Below, in pieces: positions 1-8,056 of a stretch of DNA of 64,000 nucleotides (position 1 is the first letter of the stretch; each line of letters begins with the position of its first letter). Position numbers and translations under genes: made by a program. Source of the stretch: Chloropicon primus. Taxonomy: Eukaryota > Chlorophyta > Chloropicophyceae > Chloropicales > Chloropicaceae. Below the pieces are notes generated by a model that searched no databases, was not told the DNA's origin, and saw only the letters and a program-made list of their open reading frames with translations. The stretch covers positions 868,001-932,000 of the forward strand of contig CP060758.1 in the NCBI GenBank assembly GCA_023205875.1. The letters are read 5' to 3'.

Positions 1-399
1 TATCCTTTGTTTCATCCAGAATCTCCACGACACGACGAATAGAGAGTAGAAAACCGTGCATACTTCGAGTTGGCGGGAAGGGACCCTTGGAGGATCTCAT
101 TGAGGGGGAAGGAAGGGAAGGGACCTTTGGACAAGGGTGGGAGTCCTGCTTTGCCTCGAACCTGCTTTACCTTGGCCTCGGTCGTCGTTCTTTCGTCGTC
201 GGAAGGGGCGAAAGAAACAACGCAGGCGTCCTCTTTTTCTCGCGCGCGCGCTCGTCTTTGCCTTGTCTCGACCGACCGCGAGAAAAAGAATTTTGATTTC
301 CGAGGGAGGCCGTGAGGAGATCTTCTTCTTGTTCTTCTTCCTGTTCTTCTTCTTGGTGCTTGCTCCTGCTTGACGCGACGAGGACCGAGCTTCCGCGCC
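1..399. other. gene-free left edge
   Basis: I find no convincing gene. The stretch is purine/pyrimidine-skewed with CTT-rich and GCGC-rich runs, and should hold the promoter and 5' UTR of the rhomboid gene. The long open frames on the opposite strand are low-complexity shadows. Confidence 0.6.
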
Positions 400-1473
400 A
401 TGTTCAGGGGACCGCCGGGGCGCCGAGGGCCGAGGGCGAGGGCCCTGTGCCTCAAGAGAATGGCGCCGGTGTGCAAGGCCCAGAGGGGCAGCGGCAGCAG
501 CAACAACAGCAACAACCGGGTGCGGTCGAACGCGTCGGCCTCGTCCTCGAGCGGCGCGAACTTTCCGCTGAACCTGGGGGGCGGCGCCGCGGGCGGGGCG
601 GGGAGCACGACGCTGATCCTCCAGGGCGCGCTCGGCGTGGGAATCGGCGTGGGGCTGGGCCTGGGCTTCGGCATGGGCGTCTCGAACATGCTCCAGCTCG
701 GGGACTTTGAGGGGGCGCTGTCGGGCGACTTCGACCCGCTCCAGGAGGGCGAGAAGGAGCTGACGCGGCTGAAGCTGAAGCAGAAGGGCAACGCCCTGCA
801 GAACGCGCTGTCGGGCTTGGTGAAGAAGCTCAAGTCCCACGCGAGGAACAGGAAGGTGACGGACGTGCTCATCCAGCTCAACTGCCTGACCTTCTTCCTG
901 CAGAAGGCCAGCAAGGGGTGGCTCTCCGCGTGGGGCTGCAAGCACAACCAGGCCATCGCGAGCGGGCAGCTCTGGCGGCTCTTCACCCCCGCCCTCCTCC
1001 ACGGCAACCTGCTGCACCTGCTGGTGAACTGCTACACGCTGAACCACCTCGGGCCCACCACGGAGGCCCTCTTCGGGGGGAAGAGGATGCTCGCCGTCTA
1101 CGTCCTCAGCGGCGTCAGCGGGAACGTCTTCAGCTTCTACATGAACCACCTCCCCGCGGTCGGGTGCAGCGGGGCCCTGTTCGGGCTCCTGGGGGCGCTC
1201 GGCTACTTTTACTACAAGCACAGCAACGTGCTGAAGAAGGAGCACGTGGAGAGGCCGCTGAGGAGCTTGAACCACATGGTCCTCACCAACCTCGTGATCG
1301 GCCTGACGACGCCGAACATTGACAACTGGGCTCACATGGGAGGCCTGTTCGCCGGGGTGGCGGCGGTGATGCTCCTGGGACCCTCCTTCTCGGTGGAACA
1401 AGACAACGGCCCGAAGCTGGTGGACAAGCCCCTCCTGCCGGTCCTGGCCTCCAAGCCACTGTCTCTCAAGTGA
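400..1473 (+). CDS. rhomboid-family intramembrane serine protease
   Basis: This 357-residue protein has a rhomboid domain in its C-terminal 180 residues. The order is a WR motif (about 192-193), an HxxxxHxxxN segment (201-210) in the first core helix, the catalytic serine in GCSGALFG (Ser257), and the partner histidine in NWAHMGG (His312). The catalytic dyad is therefore intact, so I expect an active protease cutting transmembrane substrates. The N-terminal 150 residues are rich in Arg, Ser and Gly and could hold an organelle transit peptide, as in plastid rhomboids; that targeting is inferred. I chose the ATG at 400 because the frame further upstream has only a TTG. An AATAAA lies 82 nt after the stop (1555-1560). 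Confidence 0.88.
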   Translation: MFRGPPGRRGPRARALCLKRMAPVCKAQRGSGSSNNSNNRVRSNASASSSSGANFPLNLGGGAAGGAGSTTLILQGALGVGIGVGLGLGFGMGVSNMLQLGDFEGALSGDFDPLQEGEKELTRLKLKQKGNALQNALSGLVKKLKSHARNRKVTDVLIQLNCLTFFLQKASKGWLSAWGCKHNQAIASGQLWRLFTPALLHGNLLHLLVNCYTLNHLGPTTEALFGGKRMLAVYVLSGVSGNVFSFYMNHLPAVGCSGALFGLLGALGYFYYKHSNVLKKEHVERPLRSLNHMVLTNLVIGLTTPNIDNWAHMGGLFAGVAAVMLLGPSFSVEQDNGPKLVDKPLLPVLASKPLSLK

Positions 1474-1634
1474 CGAGACTTGCCAAGGACCACCACCGTC
1501 GTCGTCGGGCGGCAGCAAGAAGCCTTCCTTTGTTTTCCCTTTTGAGCAGCAAATAATAAATTGACAAACCTTAATCGGATAGAGAGTTTTTAGGCGACAC
1601 GCCCTTTCTCGACCGCCGCACATCCCCCGCGCCT

Positions 1635-2684
1635 TCACTCGCTGACGAAGAGGTCGAGCCCGTACCCGTTGGACTCCTCCGTCTCCTTCTTCTCGGCAGC
1701 CGCGACCCTCTCCTCCTTCCTCTCGAGATGCTTGAGCTTCCTCTCGCTGATCTGGACCCCGGCGGACTCCTTGAACTTCTCCCCCAAGACCGTGTCCTGG
1801 CCCGCGGCCCCCTTCCTCTTCCTCTTCTCCTTGCTGTTCCTCGAGACCTGGAGCAGGTCCCTCTCCCACTCCACCTTGTGCTTGTGGTACAAGTAGAGCG
1901 CCGCCCTCGCGTCCTCCACGGGAGAGTGCTCCCCGTGCTGGATCTCCAGCCCGAGGTGCTCGGCCGCCAGCTCCTTGAGAGCGCGAGACTTGAACCTGGC
2001 GTGCACGGCGGGTGGGGATACCGAGGCCGCGCCGTTGCCAGGGAGCTCCAACTTCCTCAGTGGGGCGTACCTGGCCGTGTCCCGGATGTCCTGCTTGGGG
2101 TGCCCGACGTGCAGAGCCTTGAAGTCGTTCTTCAAGGCGTGGCCGACCACGACTTTGCCCTTCAAAAGCGTGGCTACCCGCTGCTGTACCTGCTCGAATT
2201 GCGGCGCCCCCCTCAGATCCTGGGGCCTCACCCCGCTGACCCGGGTTCTGTAGTCCGTCACCCGCCCCTTGGGGGTGCAGAAGGTGTCCACCAGCACGTT
2301 GCCGTAGTAGTTCACCACCACCACCCGAGCCAGGGCACTCTTCTGTCCGCCGTCCCCCACGCCCACCATCTCGCAATCGAGGGCGACGATCCGCGTCTCC
2401 TGGCTGTTCTCCCGCCTCGCTTGCGGGGCGAACTTTCCGTCCCTGATCTTCCCCTCCCTCCTCGACCGCCGCCGCTCGGCCTCCTCCCTCCTCTCCTTCG
2501 CCTTCCCGTCACCCGCTATCTGGGCCTTGAGCGCGTCCCAGTTGCTGTTGGGCTTCGTGATGTCCACGACCGTATTCGTCTTGCCCGCGCTCTCGCCCTT
2601 CTCGACGCCCTTGCCCTTGGCGCCCAGCCTCTTGGCCCTCCCCTTCCCCTTCCCCTTCCCTCCCATCGCCTTTTGCTTGCCCAT
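1635..2684 (-). CDS. REX4: REX4-type 3'-5' RNA exonuclease
   Basis: This 349-residue protein is a DEDDh exonuclease. Exo I is DCEMVG (Asp103, Glu105), Exo II is GHALKNDF (Asp187), and Exo III is HSPVEDAR (His253, Asp258). All metal-binding and catalytic residues are present. DCEMVG and the following order of motifs are typical of REXO4/REX4, nucleolar enzymes linked to rRNA processing. The first 90 residues are Lys/Gly/Arg-rich and probably nucleolar-targeting. The C-terminal Lys/Arg/Glu-rich tail is also usual. The start codon lies only 13 nt after the stop of the small ASDURF-like ORF on the same strand, so one mRNA may carry both. Confidence 0.9.
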   Translation of the reverse strand: MGKQKAMGGKGKGKGRAKRLGAKGKGVEKGESAGKTNTVVDITKPNSNWDALKAQIAGDGKAKERREEAERRRSRREGKIRDGKFAPQARRENSQETRIVALDCEMVGVGDGGQKSALARVVVVNYYGNVLVDTFCTPKGRVTDYRTRVSGVRPQDLRGAPQFEQVQQRVATLLKGKVVVGHALKNDFKALHVGHPKQDIRDTARYAPLRKLELPGNGAASVSPPAVHARFKSRALKELAAEHLGLEIQHGEHSPVEDARAALYLYHKHKVEWERDLLQVSRNSKEKRKRKGAAGQDTVLGEKFKESAGVQISERKLKHLERKEERVAAAEKKETEESNGYGLDLFVSE

Positions 2685-2697
2685 TGCTCTGAGCCCA

Positions 2698-2874
2698 CTA
2701 CTGCTTGCCTACTTTTTCATCGATCTCCTTCTGCAACCTTTGCGACACCTCTCTCTTTTGAGAAAGGAAGAGCACCCGAGTCCCGCGAGCCTCGTACACT
2801 CGCCGACCTCTCTTCACGGAGTCCACCTCCTTCTTCGCCACCTGCAGCGTCCTCACCTCCTCGACGGACGCCAT
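2698..2874 (-). CDS. ASDURF-like small prefoldin-type protein
   Basis: This ORF encodes 58 residues, starting MASVEEVRTLQ. The segment EVDSVKRGRRVYEARG followed by a hydrophobic VLFLS and a charged helix resembles ASDURF, the human prefoldin-like protein encoded upstream of ASNSD1. ASDURF has LKKNRKVYRQQ, then NIFFLADR, then a coiled helix. ASDURF is a subunit of the PAQosome/R2TP-associated prefoldin complex, so a role in assembling protein complexes is a reasonable inference. The likeness covers about 45 residues and I recalled it rather than searched for it. It ends 13 nt before the REX4 start codon. The open frame extends upstream, but the ATG at 2874 begins the recognisable part. Confidence 0.6.
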   Translation of the reverse strand: MASVEEVRTLQVAKKEVDSVKRGRRVYEARGTRVLFLSQKREVSQRLQKEIDEKVGKQ

Positions 2875-3027
2875 GAAAGAGTTTTTGAGTTGCTTTTTGT
2901 GTGCTGGAGAGGAGAGGACAGAGGACAGAGGGGAGAGAGAGAGATTGTTCATCACAGGCAAGGAGGGGGAAGAAGGAGGATCAATCAATCACGATTACAG
3001 GGCCGAGCACCCGAGGAGGGGTTTGAT

Positions 3028-4152
3028 TCAGAGCAGGATGGTTCCCGTGCAAGCACCGCGAGGGAGCTTCGGAATTCCGTCCACGGGTTCAGGGGCCCAC
3101 GATGTGGTGGTGTTGGAAGCGGGAGGTCGAACGGTCTGTTCCAAGTCCCGTCGAATGCCGTCATCGCCCGCGTCGTCTTGCACGCCCTCCACCTTGCGTC
3201 TGCCCCTGAACGTGAGGAAATCGCTGCAGAAAAAGTCGGGGCTGGCCGCCTCCGAATCGTTCTCGCAACCGTCGAGGACTTGCTGGAGCTCCGAGGAATT
3301 CCAGCCCGACATGTAATCCGCGTGGAACGTGTCGGTCCCGTCGCTGAAGGTGTGGGCCCCTCCCCCGTAATTGTGGATTCGAGTGTAGAAGTGGATCTCG
3401 GGCAGCTTCACCGGATGGCTAGCAGGGCAATCAAAATCAAAGCACTCGGGATCGAAGCTGCCGGAGGAGGTCAGATCCGAGCAATCAACGCTCCACGCGA
3501 CGTGGGACTGGTCTTCGCTCCAAAGCCTCTGCCCATCCCAGCAAGTCGGGAACTTGATGTTGATCTCCAGCTCCCAGCACGCTTGCAGCGGCAGGAAGCT
3601 CTCGGTCTCCTGATCCCTCGAGTAAGGCTCGCACCCTCCCGGGTCTTCCCTCTCGCAGGGCTCGGGCTCGGGCGCGCAATGCGACGTGGCACGCGCCCTG
3701 GGGTCCCTATCGGTCGCCTTCATCATGAAGCCGTCGGGGAACGCGGTCGCCTCGCCGGTCCTCCAGACGTAGTAAGCGGACGCAAACCACACCGGGGCGA
3801 GGTCGTACGTCTCGCTCCCGTCCTCCCCCCTCGTCACTTTGTAGATCGAGGGGTGCCAGTAGAGACTGAGGTTCTCCTCGGTGTTGCCCGTGCTGCTGTT
3901 TGCCCCCGCCGCGCGGAGGGCCTCGTACGTCGCGTTCGGCTTCATCGTCTCCCTCGACGCGGGGCCGTAAAACGTGTGGACGTGGTCGGAGAGGCAGCTC
4001 CCCACCTCGGTGCTGCCGAGCAAGGGATCCGTTCTCACGTCTCCCGCGACAAGGTAATCGAGCTTGAAGCTCGTCGCTTCCACCGCGGCGGGGACCACCA
4101 CCACCACCACAACAACAACAACCAGGGAGAAGGAGACCAAACGCCACGCCAT
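3028..4152 (-). CDS. secreted DUF1996-domain protein
   Basis: This 374-residue protein begins with a signal peptide whose core is a run of ten valines (residues 11-20), encoded by a trinucleotide-like repeat at about 4090-4120. The rest fits DUF1996: RTDP near the start, SDHVHTFYG with its His pair, FPTCWDG, and HPVKLPEIHFYTRIHNY. Cysteines are frequent, as expected for an extracellular protein. DUF1996 proteins are common in fungi and also occur in oomycetes and algae. The biochemical role is not established, though many are secreted or wall-associated. It is divergent from the P5CR gene, with a 157-nt GA-rich spacer between start codons. Confidence 0.82.
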   Translation of the reverse strand: MAWRLVSFSLVVVVVVVVVVPAAVEATSFKLDYLVAGDVRTDPLLGSTEVGSCLSDHVHTFYGPASRETMKPNATYEALRAAGANSSTGNTEENLSLYWHPSIYKVTRGEDGSETYDLAPVWFASAYYVWRTGEATAFPDGFMMKATDRDPRARATSHCAPEPEPCEREDPGGCEPYSRDQETESFLPLQACWELEINIKFPTCWDGQRLWSEDQSHVAWSVDCSDLTSSGSFDPECFDFDCPASHPVKLPEIHFYTRIHNYGGGAHTFSDGTDTFHADYMSGWNSSELQQVLDGCENDSEAASPDFFCSDFLTFRGRRKVEGVQDDAGDDGIRRDLEQTVRPPASNTTTSWAPEPVDGIPKLPRGACTGTILL

Positions 4153-4309
4153 CGCACGCTGATGGAGGAGGTTCAGGCGTTACCGTTACGTCTCTCTTCT
4201 CCCTCTCTCACCCTCTCTCTCTCTCCAAGCTCGGACGTTAATTTTTGGATAAGAGAGAGAGGGAGAAGAGGGAGAGAGAGGGAGAGAGAGAGAAGGGAAG
4301 GAGTTGAGG

Positions 4310-5268
4310 ATGGTGCGGTTGGCGTTCGTGGGTGCGGGTCAGATGGCTGAGGCCCTGGCGAAGGGGTTCATCGCGAAGAAGGTTGTGACGAGCTCGAAGA
4401 TAAACGCGTACGACATCTCAGAGGCGCGGAGAAGGGTCTTCGCAGAGGAGCTCGGGTGCAAGGTGCACGACTCGAACGACTCGGCTGTGGCGAACTGCGA
4501 CGTGGCGATTCTGGCGGTGAAGCCGCAATACCTCGGCGCGACGGCGAGGACGGTGTCCCCGGAGAGCTGGGACAACAAGCTGGTTCTCTCCATCGCCGCG
4601 GGCGTGACCATCGAGACCTTGAAGGGCTTGCTGCCCCCGAGCGCAAGGGTCGTCCGAATCATGCCGAACACGCCTTGCCTGGTGGGGGAGTCGGCGTCCG
4701 CGATAGCCGCGAGCGAGGAGGTCACCCCGTCGGACGTGGAGCTCGTCAAGTCCCTGTTCGCCACGGTGGGCATGACCATATCAGTCGAAGAGTCCTTCCT
4801 GGATGCTGTGAGTGGCCGTCGATATTTTTTTTCGTCCTCGTTCCTCAAACGATTCTCCGCCACGAGGACCTCGCCTTTGCCTCGAAGCTCTGACACTGCC
4901 CTCTTTTCCCCACCTCCTCCTTCCCTCTCCCTCGCTTGCTTGGTTCTCGATCGTCCCAGGTGACCGGCCTCAGCGGCAGCGGGCCCGCGTACGTCTTCCT
5001 CATGATCGAGGCCCTGTCCGACGGAGGGGTAAGGTCGGGTCTGCCAAGGCCCGTGGCCACGAAGCTCGCGGCCCAGACTGTCATGGGGGCGGCCAAGATG
5101 GTGCTGGAGACGGGGAGGCACCCTGGCGAGCTGAAAGACATGGTGACCTCCCCGGCCGGGACGACCATTGCTGGGGTTCACGCTCTCGAGGACCACGGGA
5201 CGAGGGCTGCCTTCATCGATGCCGTGTACAAGGCCACCCTCAGGAGCAAGGAGCTCAGCAAGTTGTAA
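4310..5268 (+). CDS. P5CR: pyrroline-5-carboxylate reductase
   Basis: Two exons, 4310-4807 and 4960-5268, joined in phase 0, give 268 residues. The intron is 152 nt with GTGAGT at the donor and CCCAG at the acceptor. The enzyme reduces 1-pyrroline-5-carboxylate to proline with NAD(P)H, the last step of proline synthesis. The N-terminal [10 protein letters not shown] is the dinucleotide-binding loop, VKPQ lies mid-domain, and the C-terminal half carries the P5CR signature (SGSGPAYVF, then [13 protein letters not shown]). Length matches the family. The ATG at 4310 puts the Rossmann strand at residue 4, so no targeting sequence is seen and the enzyme is probably cytosolic. AATAAA overlaps the stop codon at 5267-5272. 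Confidence 0.95.
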
Positions 5269-5607
5269 TAAAACAGTGTGCCCGTGAGGCGAACCTGTCC
5301 CCTCCCCACCTCGGACTCCCACCACCCTTTATCCCTGGAGCCCCTTCGACGACGACGACGACGACCGATGCGAGGGCGAGGGCGAGGGCGATCCCCTCAA
5401 GAATGGTCAAGAGGTCCAGGCGCGCAGTCCCGCTCGGCAATCGATGCTCCTCGATTGCTGCATCGGCATGTGATCTCCCGCTGCATCTGCCAACCATGTG
5501 ATCTGCTTTTGCTTTTGGAGATCGAGTTCAGGCCACAAACCGACGGACGACGTCGACTGGTTCTGGGCTTTGCGCGAGCGAGGGGACGAGAGGTTGGTGA
5601 CGTTGCG
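5269..5607. other. intergenic, low complexity
   Basis: This spacer follows the P5CR poly(A) signal and precedes the DHRS12-like gene. It contains a GAC/GAG-type simple repeat at about 5348-5395. I see no gene or structured element in it. Confidence 0.6.
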
Positions 5608-6756
5608 ATGGCGTCCGCGCCGAAGGCAAAGGTTTCGGTGCTGGGAGCGCTCCAGTACTTTCTGGACCCGACGCACACGAAGCTTGGCGTAAAAGTTCGT
5701 CGCAAGCTGTTCTGGAGGGAAGCCGACCTGAAGAGCGTGTCCCTGGAGGGGAAGACGGCGATAGTCAGCGGAGCGAACAGCGGGATCGGGAAAGCGGTTG
5801 CCAGGAACCTCGCGGGTCGCGGCGCGAACGTGCACATGATATGTCGCAGCGCGGAGAGAGGGAATGCTGCCCTTGACTCTATCCGAGGAGGCATCAGCGC
5901 CAAGGATAAGGTGAAGCTCCACCTGGTGGACCTGAGCGAGCCGCAGCAAATAAAGGACTTCGTCAAGGACTTCAAGGAGTCTCACGGCAAGCTCGACATT
6001 CTCGTGAACAACGCGGCTGTGATGCCGAACGAATTGAGGTGAGTGCCAAGCAAGGCTTTCCTGCGGACCTGCAGAGCTTTAGCTCTCTGTCGCGTCTCTT
6101 CGCCTGACTCGACGTCCCCTCTCGCGCTCTTGCGCTGCCGCTTGCCCAGGTTCAACAGCGAGGGAACGGAGTCGGCGCTGGCGACGAATTTGGTCGGATT
6201 CTACGGTCTCACCGATTCTCTCCTTCCGATTCTCAAGAACTCGGAAGATCCCCGAGTCGTGAACGTGGTCTCCGCGGGCATGTTCGCCGCCAAGCTACAC
6301 ATCCCAACGATCGAGAGGGGCCTGAGCCGGGAGGACAGCGAGGCCGACAGGGAGAACTATAGCGGCATCTCCCTGTACGCGCAGCACCACAGGGGGCGGG
6401 TGATGCTGACCGATTTCTTCGCCGCCGAGGCTGCCCGGAGCGAGGCGGAGGGCTCCAAGGTGAAGGTGAACTCGGTTCACCCGGGCTGGGTCGACACCCC
6501 AGGTCTTGCAGGTGCAAAGGACATGGAGGGCTTCTACAAGGGCATCGGGAGCTTCCTCCGGACGGAGGAGGAAGGCGCTGACACGGTGGTGTGGCTGGCT
6601 TGCACGCCCGGCCTCCAGCACACGGGAAAGTACTTTTTCGACCGGGCCTCCCGGAAGAAGCACAAGTGCCTCTCGGGCACCAAGTCCAACGTCGAGGACC
6701 TGCAGAGGCTCGTGGACTTGTGCAAAAGGGGGTTCTCTTCTGCTGCTTCCGCGTAA
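5608..6756 (+). CDS. DHRS12-like short-chain dehydrogenase/reductase
   Basis: Exons 5608-6038 and 6150-6756 (phase 2 join, 111-nt intron, GTGAGT to CCCAG) give 345 residues. The N-terminal segment, the cofactor loop SGANSGIG (55-61), NNAAVM, VNVVSAGM (catalytic Ser185), SLYAQHH and HPGWVDTPG match the DHRS12 branch of SDRs along their length. Human DHRS12 has YAQNK at the active site. Here Tyr220 is followed four residues on by His224 instead of the usual lysine, so ordinary SDR catalysis may be weakened or changed. The substrate is unknown; relatives are suspected lipid or carbonyl reductases. The ATG at 5608 is the first that gives the conserved N-terminus. Confidence 0.88.
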
Positions 6757-7337
6757 CGCCGGGTAAAGGAAAGTAATCATCATATCATTAATCGTCAATC
6801 ACTATTGTCACTCTCTTCATCCCTCTCCGGCTCGTTCGGAGTGCTCAGCAGATCCTCCAGTGTTTTGGCCTCCCATCCATCCCATCGAGCGTTGTCCCAC
6901 CTTTCCTCATCCATCGTCATCAAGTCTCAACACCACCAGACCCCCCCCCCAAAAAAAAAGAAAGCCATCGCCTTAAGGATCCCCTTGATTGATCTTGATG
7001 ATCTTGATGGAGGTTGGCACTCCCTTTTGTCCGTTGTCCCTTTTCCACCAAGAGAGACCGACCCTCCCGTCCCCGTCCTCGTCCTCGTCCTCGTCTTTTC
7101 TTTTCGTCTTTGTCTCTTTGTCTCTTTGTTCTTGGAAATGCTGTGGTCCACATTACAATACGATTACCATAGGATTAGTGTGGGTGAAGGAGAGAGTCGT
7201 TGGCGCCCAAAGGAAGGAGTTTGAAGCGGGCGAGCGAAAGAAAGGCCAAGGCAGAAGAGAGGAACCGATCGGCGAACAAGAACGAGAGACGAAGAGTGTG
7301 TGAAGTGAAGTGAAAAGAAAGGAAAGGCTAGGAAAAG
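6757..7337. other. intergenic region with C10/A9 junction
   Basis: This is a 581-bp stretch without a credible gene. It contains a run of about ten C followed by nine A near 6942-6959, a GTCCTC-type simple repeat at about 7074-7098, and an AG-rich stretch before the next ATG that is probably 5' UTR. No tRNA or other structured RNA was recognised. Confidence 0.6.
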
Positions 7338-7823
7338 ATGGAAGGAAAGGGGAAGAGACAAGCGAGCAACGGAGGGGGACAGTCGACGCTCGGGTACCTT
7401 TTCGGTTCCGGGTGCACGGAGCAGGTGGAGGAGCCTGCCGGTGCTCCTGTGGTGAGCCAGGCTGGTGTGACGAAGCCACCCCTGATGGAGCAGGACGTGA
7501 ACGCTTACAAGATGGACGTGAACGACGCGGTGAAGAAGATGCTCCTGAAGGACTTGAGGAGCGAGCTCCGCGCTCACGGCCTCAGCCCTGCGGGAGGAAA
7601 AGAGACCCTCGTCGAGAGGCTCATGGAGCACTTCGAGAAGACTGGGCACGAGCTCAAGTCCGAGGCTTTCAAGCCCGTAGCCGCGGCGGCCGACATGGAG
7701 AGGAGGCCAAGCAACAACTACCACAGGCCGGAGGGACAGAACGTGGGCAACTTCTTGACCGACAGGAACTCCTCAAAGGTCCTTGCGCCTCCGGGTGGGG
7801 CTTCTTCCTTCTCCCTCGGTTGA
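7338..7823 (+). CDS. SPIRAL1-like protein with internal SAP domain
   Basis: This 161-residue protein is framed by the two signatures of plant SPIRAL1 microtubule proteins. Near the N-terminus is GGGQSTLGYLFGSG (12-25). At the C-terminus are NNYHRPEGQNVGNFLTDR and APPGGASS (126-156). SPIRAL1 proteins bind microtubule plus ends and control cortical arrays. In plants the middle is a short disordered linker. Here the middle (about 67-100) is a SAP motif, LKDLRSELRAHGLSPAGGK followed by LVERLMEHF, a helix-extended-loop-helix that usually binds DNA or RNA. The combination is unusual and its role is unknown. Both ends and the SAP motif lie in one uninterrupted frame, so this is not a splice artefact. 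Confidence 0.85.
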   Translation: MEGKGKRQASNGGGQSTLGYLFGSGCTEQVEEPAGAPVVSQAGVTKPPLMEQDVNAYKMDVNDAVKKMLLKDLRSELRAHGLSPAGGKETLVERLMEHFEKTGHELKSEAFKPVAAAADMERRPSNNYHRPEGQNVGNFLTDRNSSKVLAPPGGASSFSLG

Positions 7824-8056
7824 GGAAAAACCCTGCGTTCGACTTGAAAGGCTCCGCTGCGCTGTGGTGGCGCGGGCCGAAGAACTTGTTTGTATGATAC
7901 TTATCCTCTTGTGAATTATTTCTCGTGTGCGGGGAAAGGGAGACCTTCTGGCTTGCTTTCCAGAGTCCAGATAATTAACAATACTTTATTTTCAGCAACC
8001 TCGTAATTTTTATTGGACTGCCAACTCCCTATGCCTCCCTGTGGCCGCAAGGAACC

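Noticed and set aside
97-2376. 759-codon open frame antisense to rhomboid and REX4
   Set aside because: Arg/Gly/Pro-rich, no family likeness, and it crosses two real genes. Such frames arise because TTA, CTA and TCA codons are rare in GC-rich coding strands.
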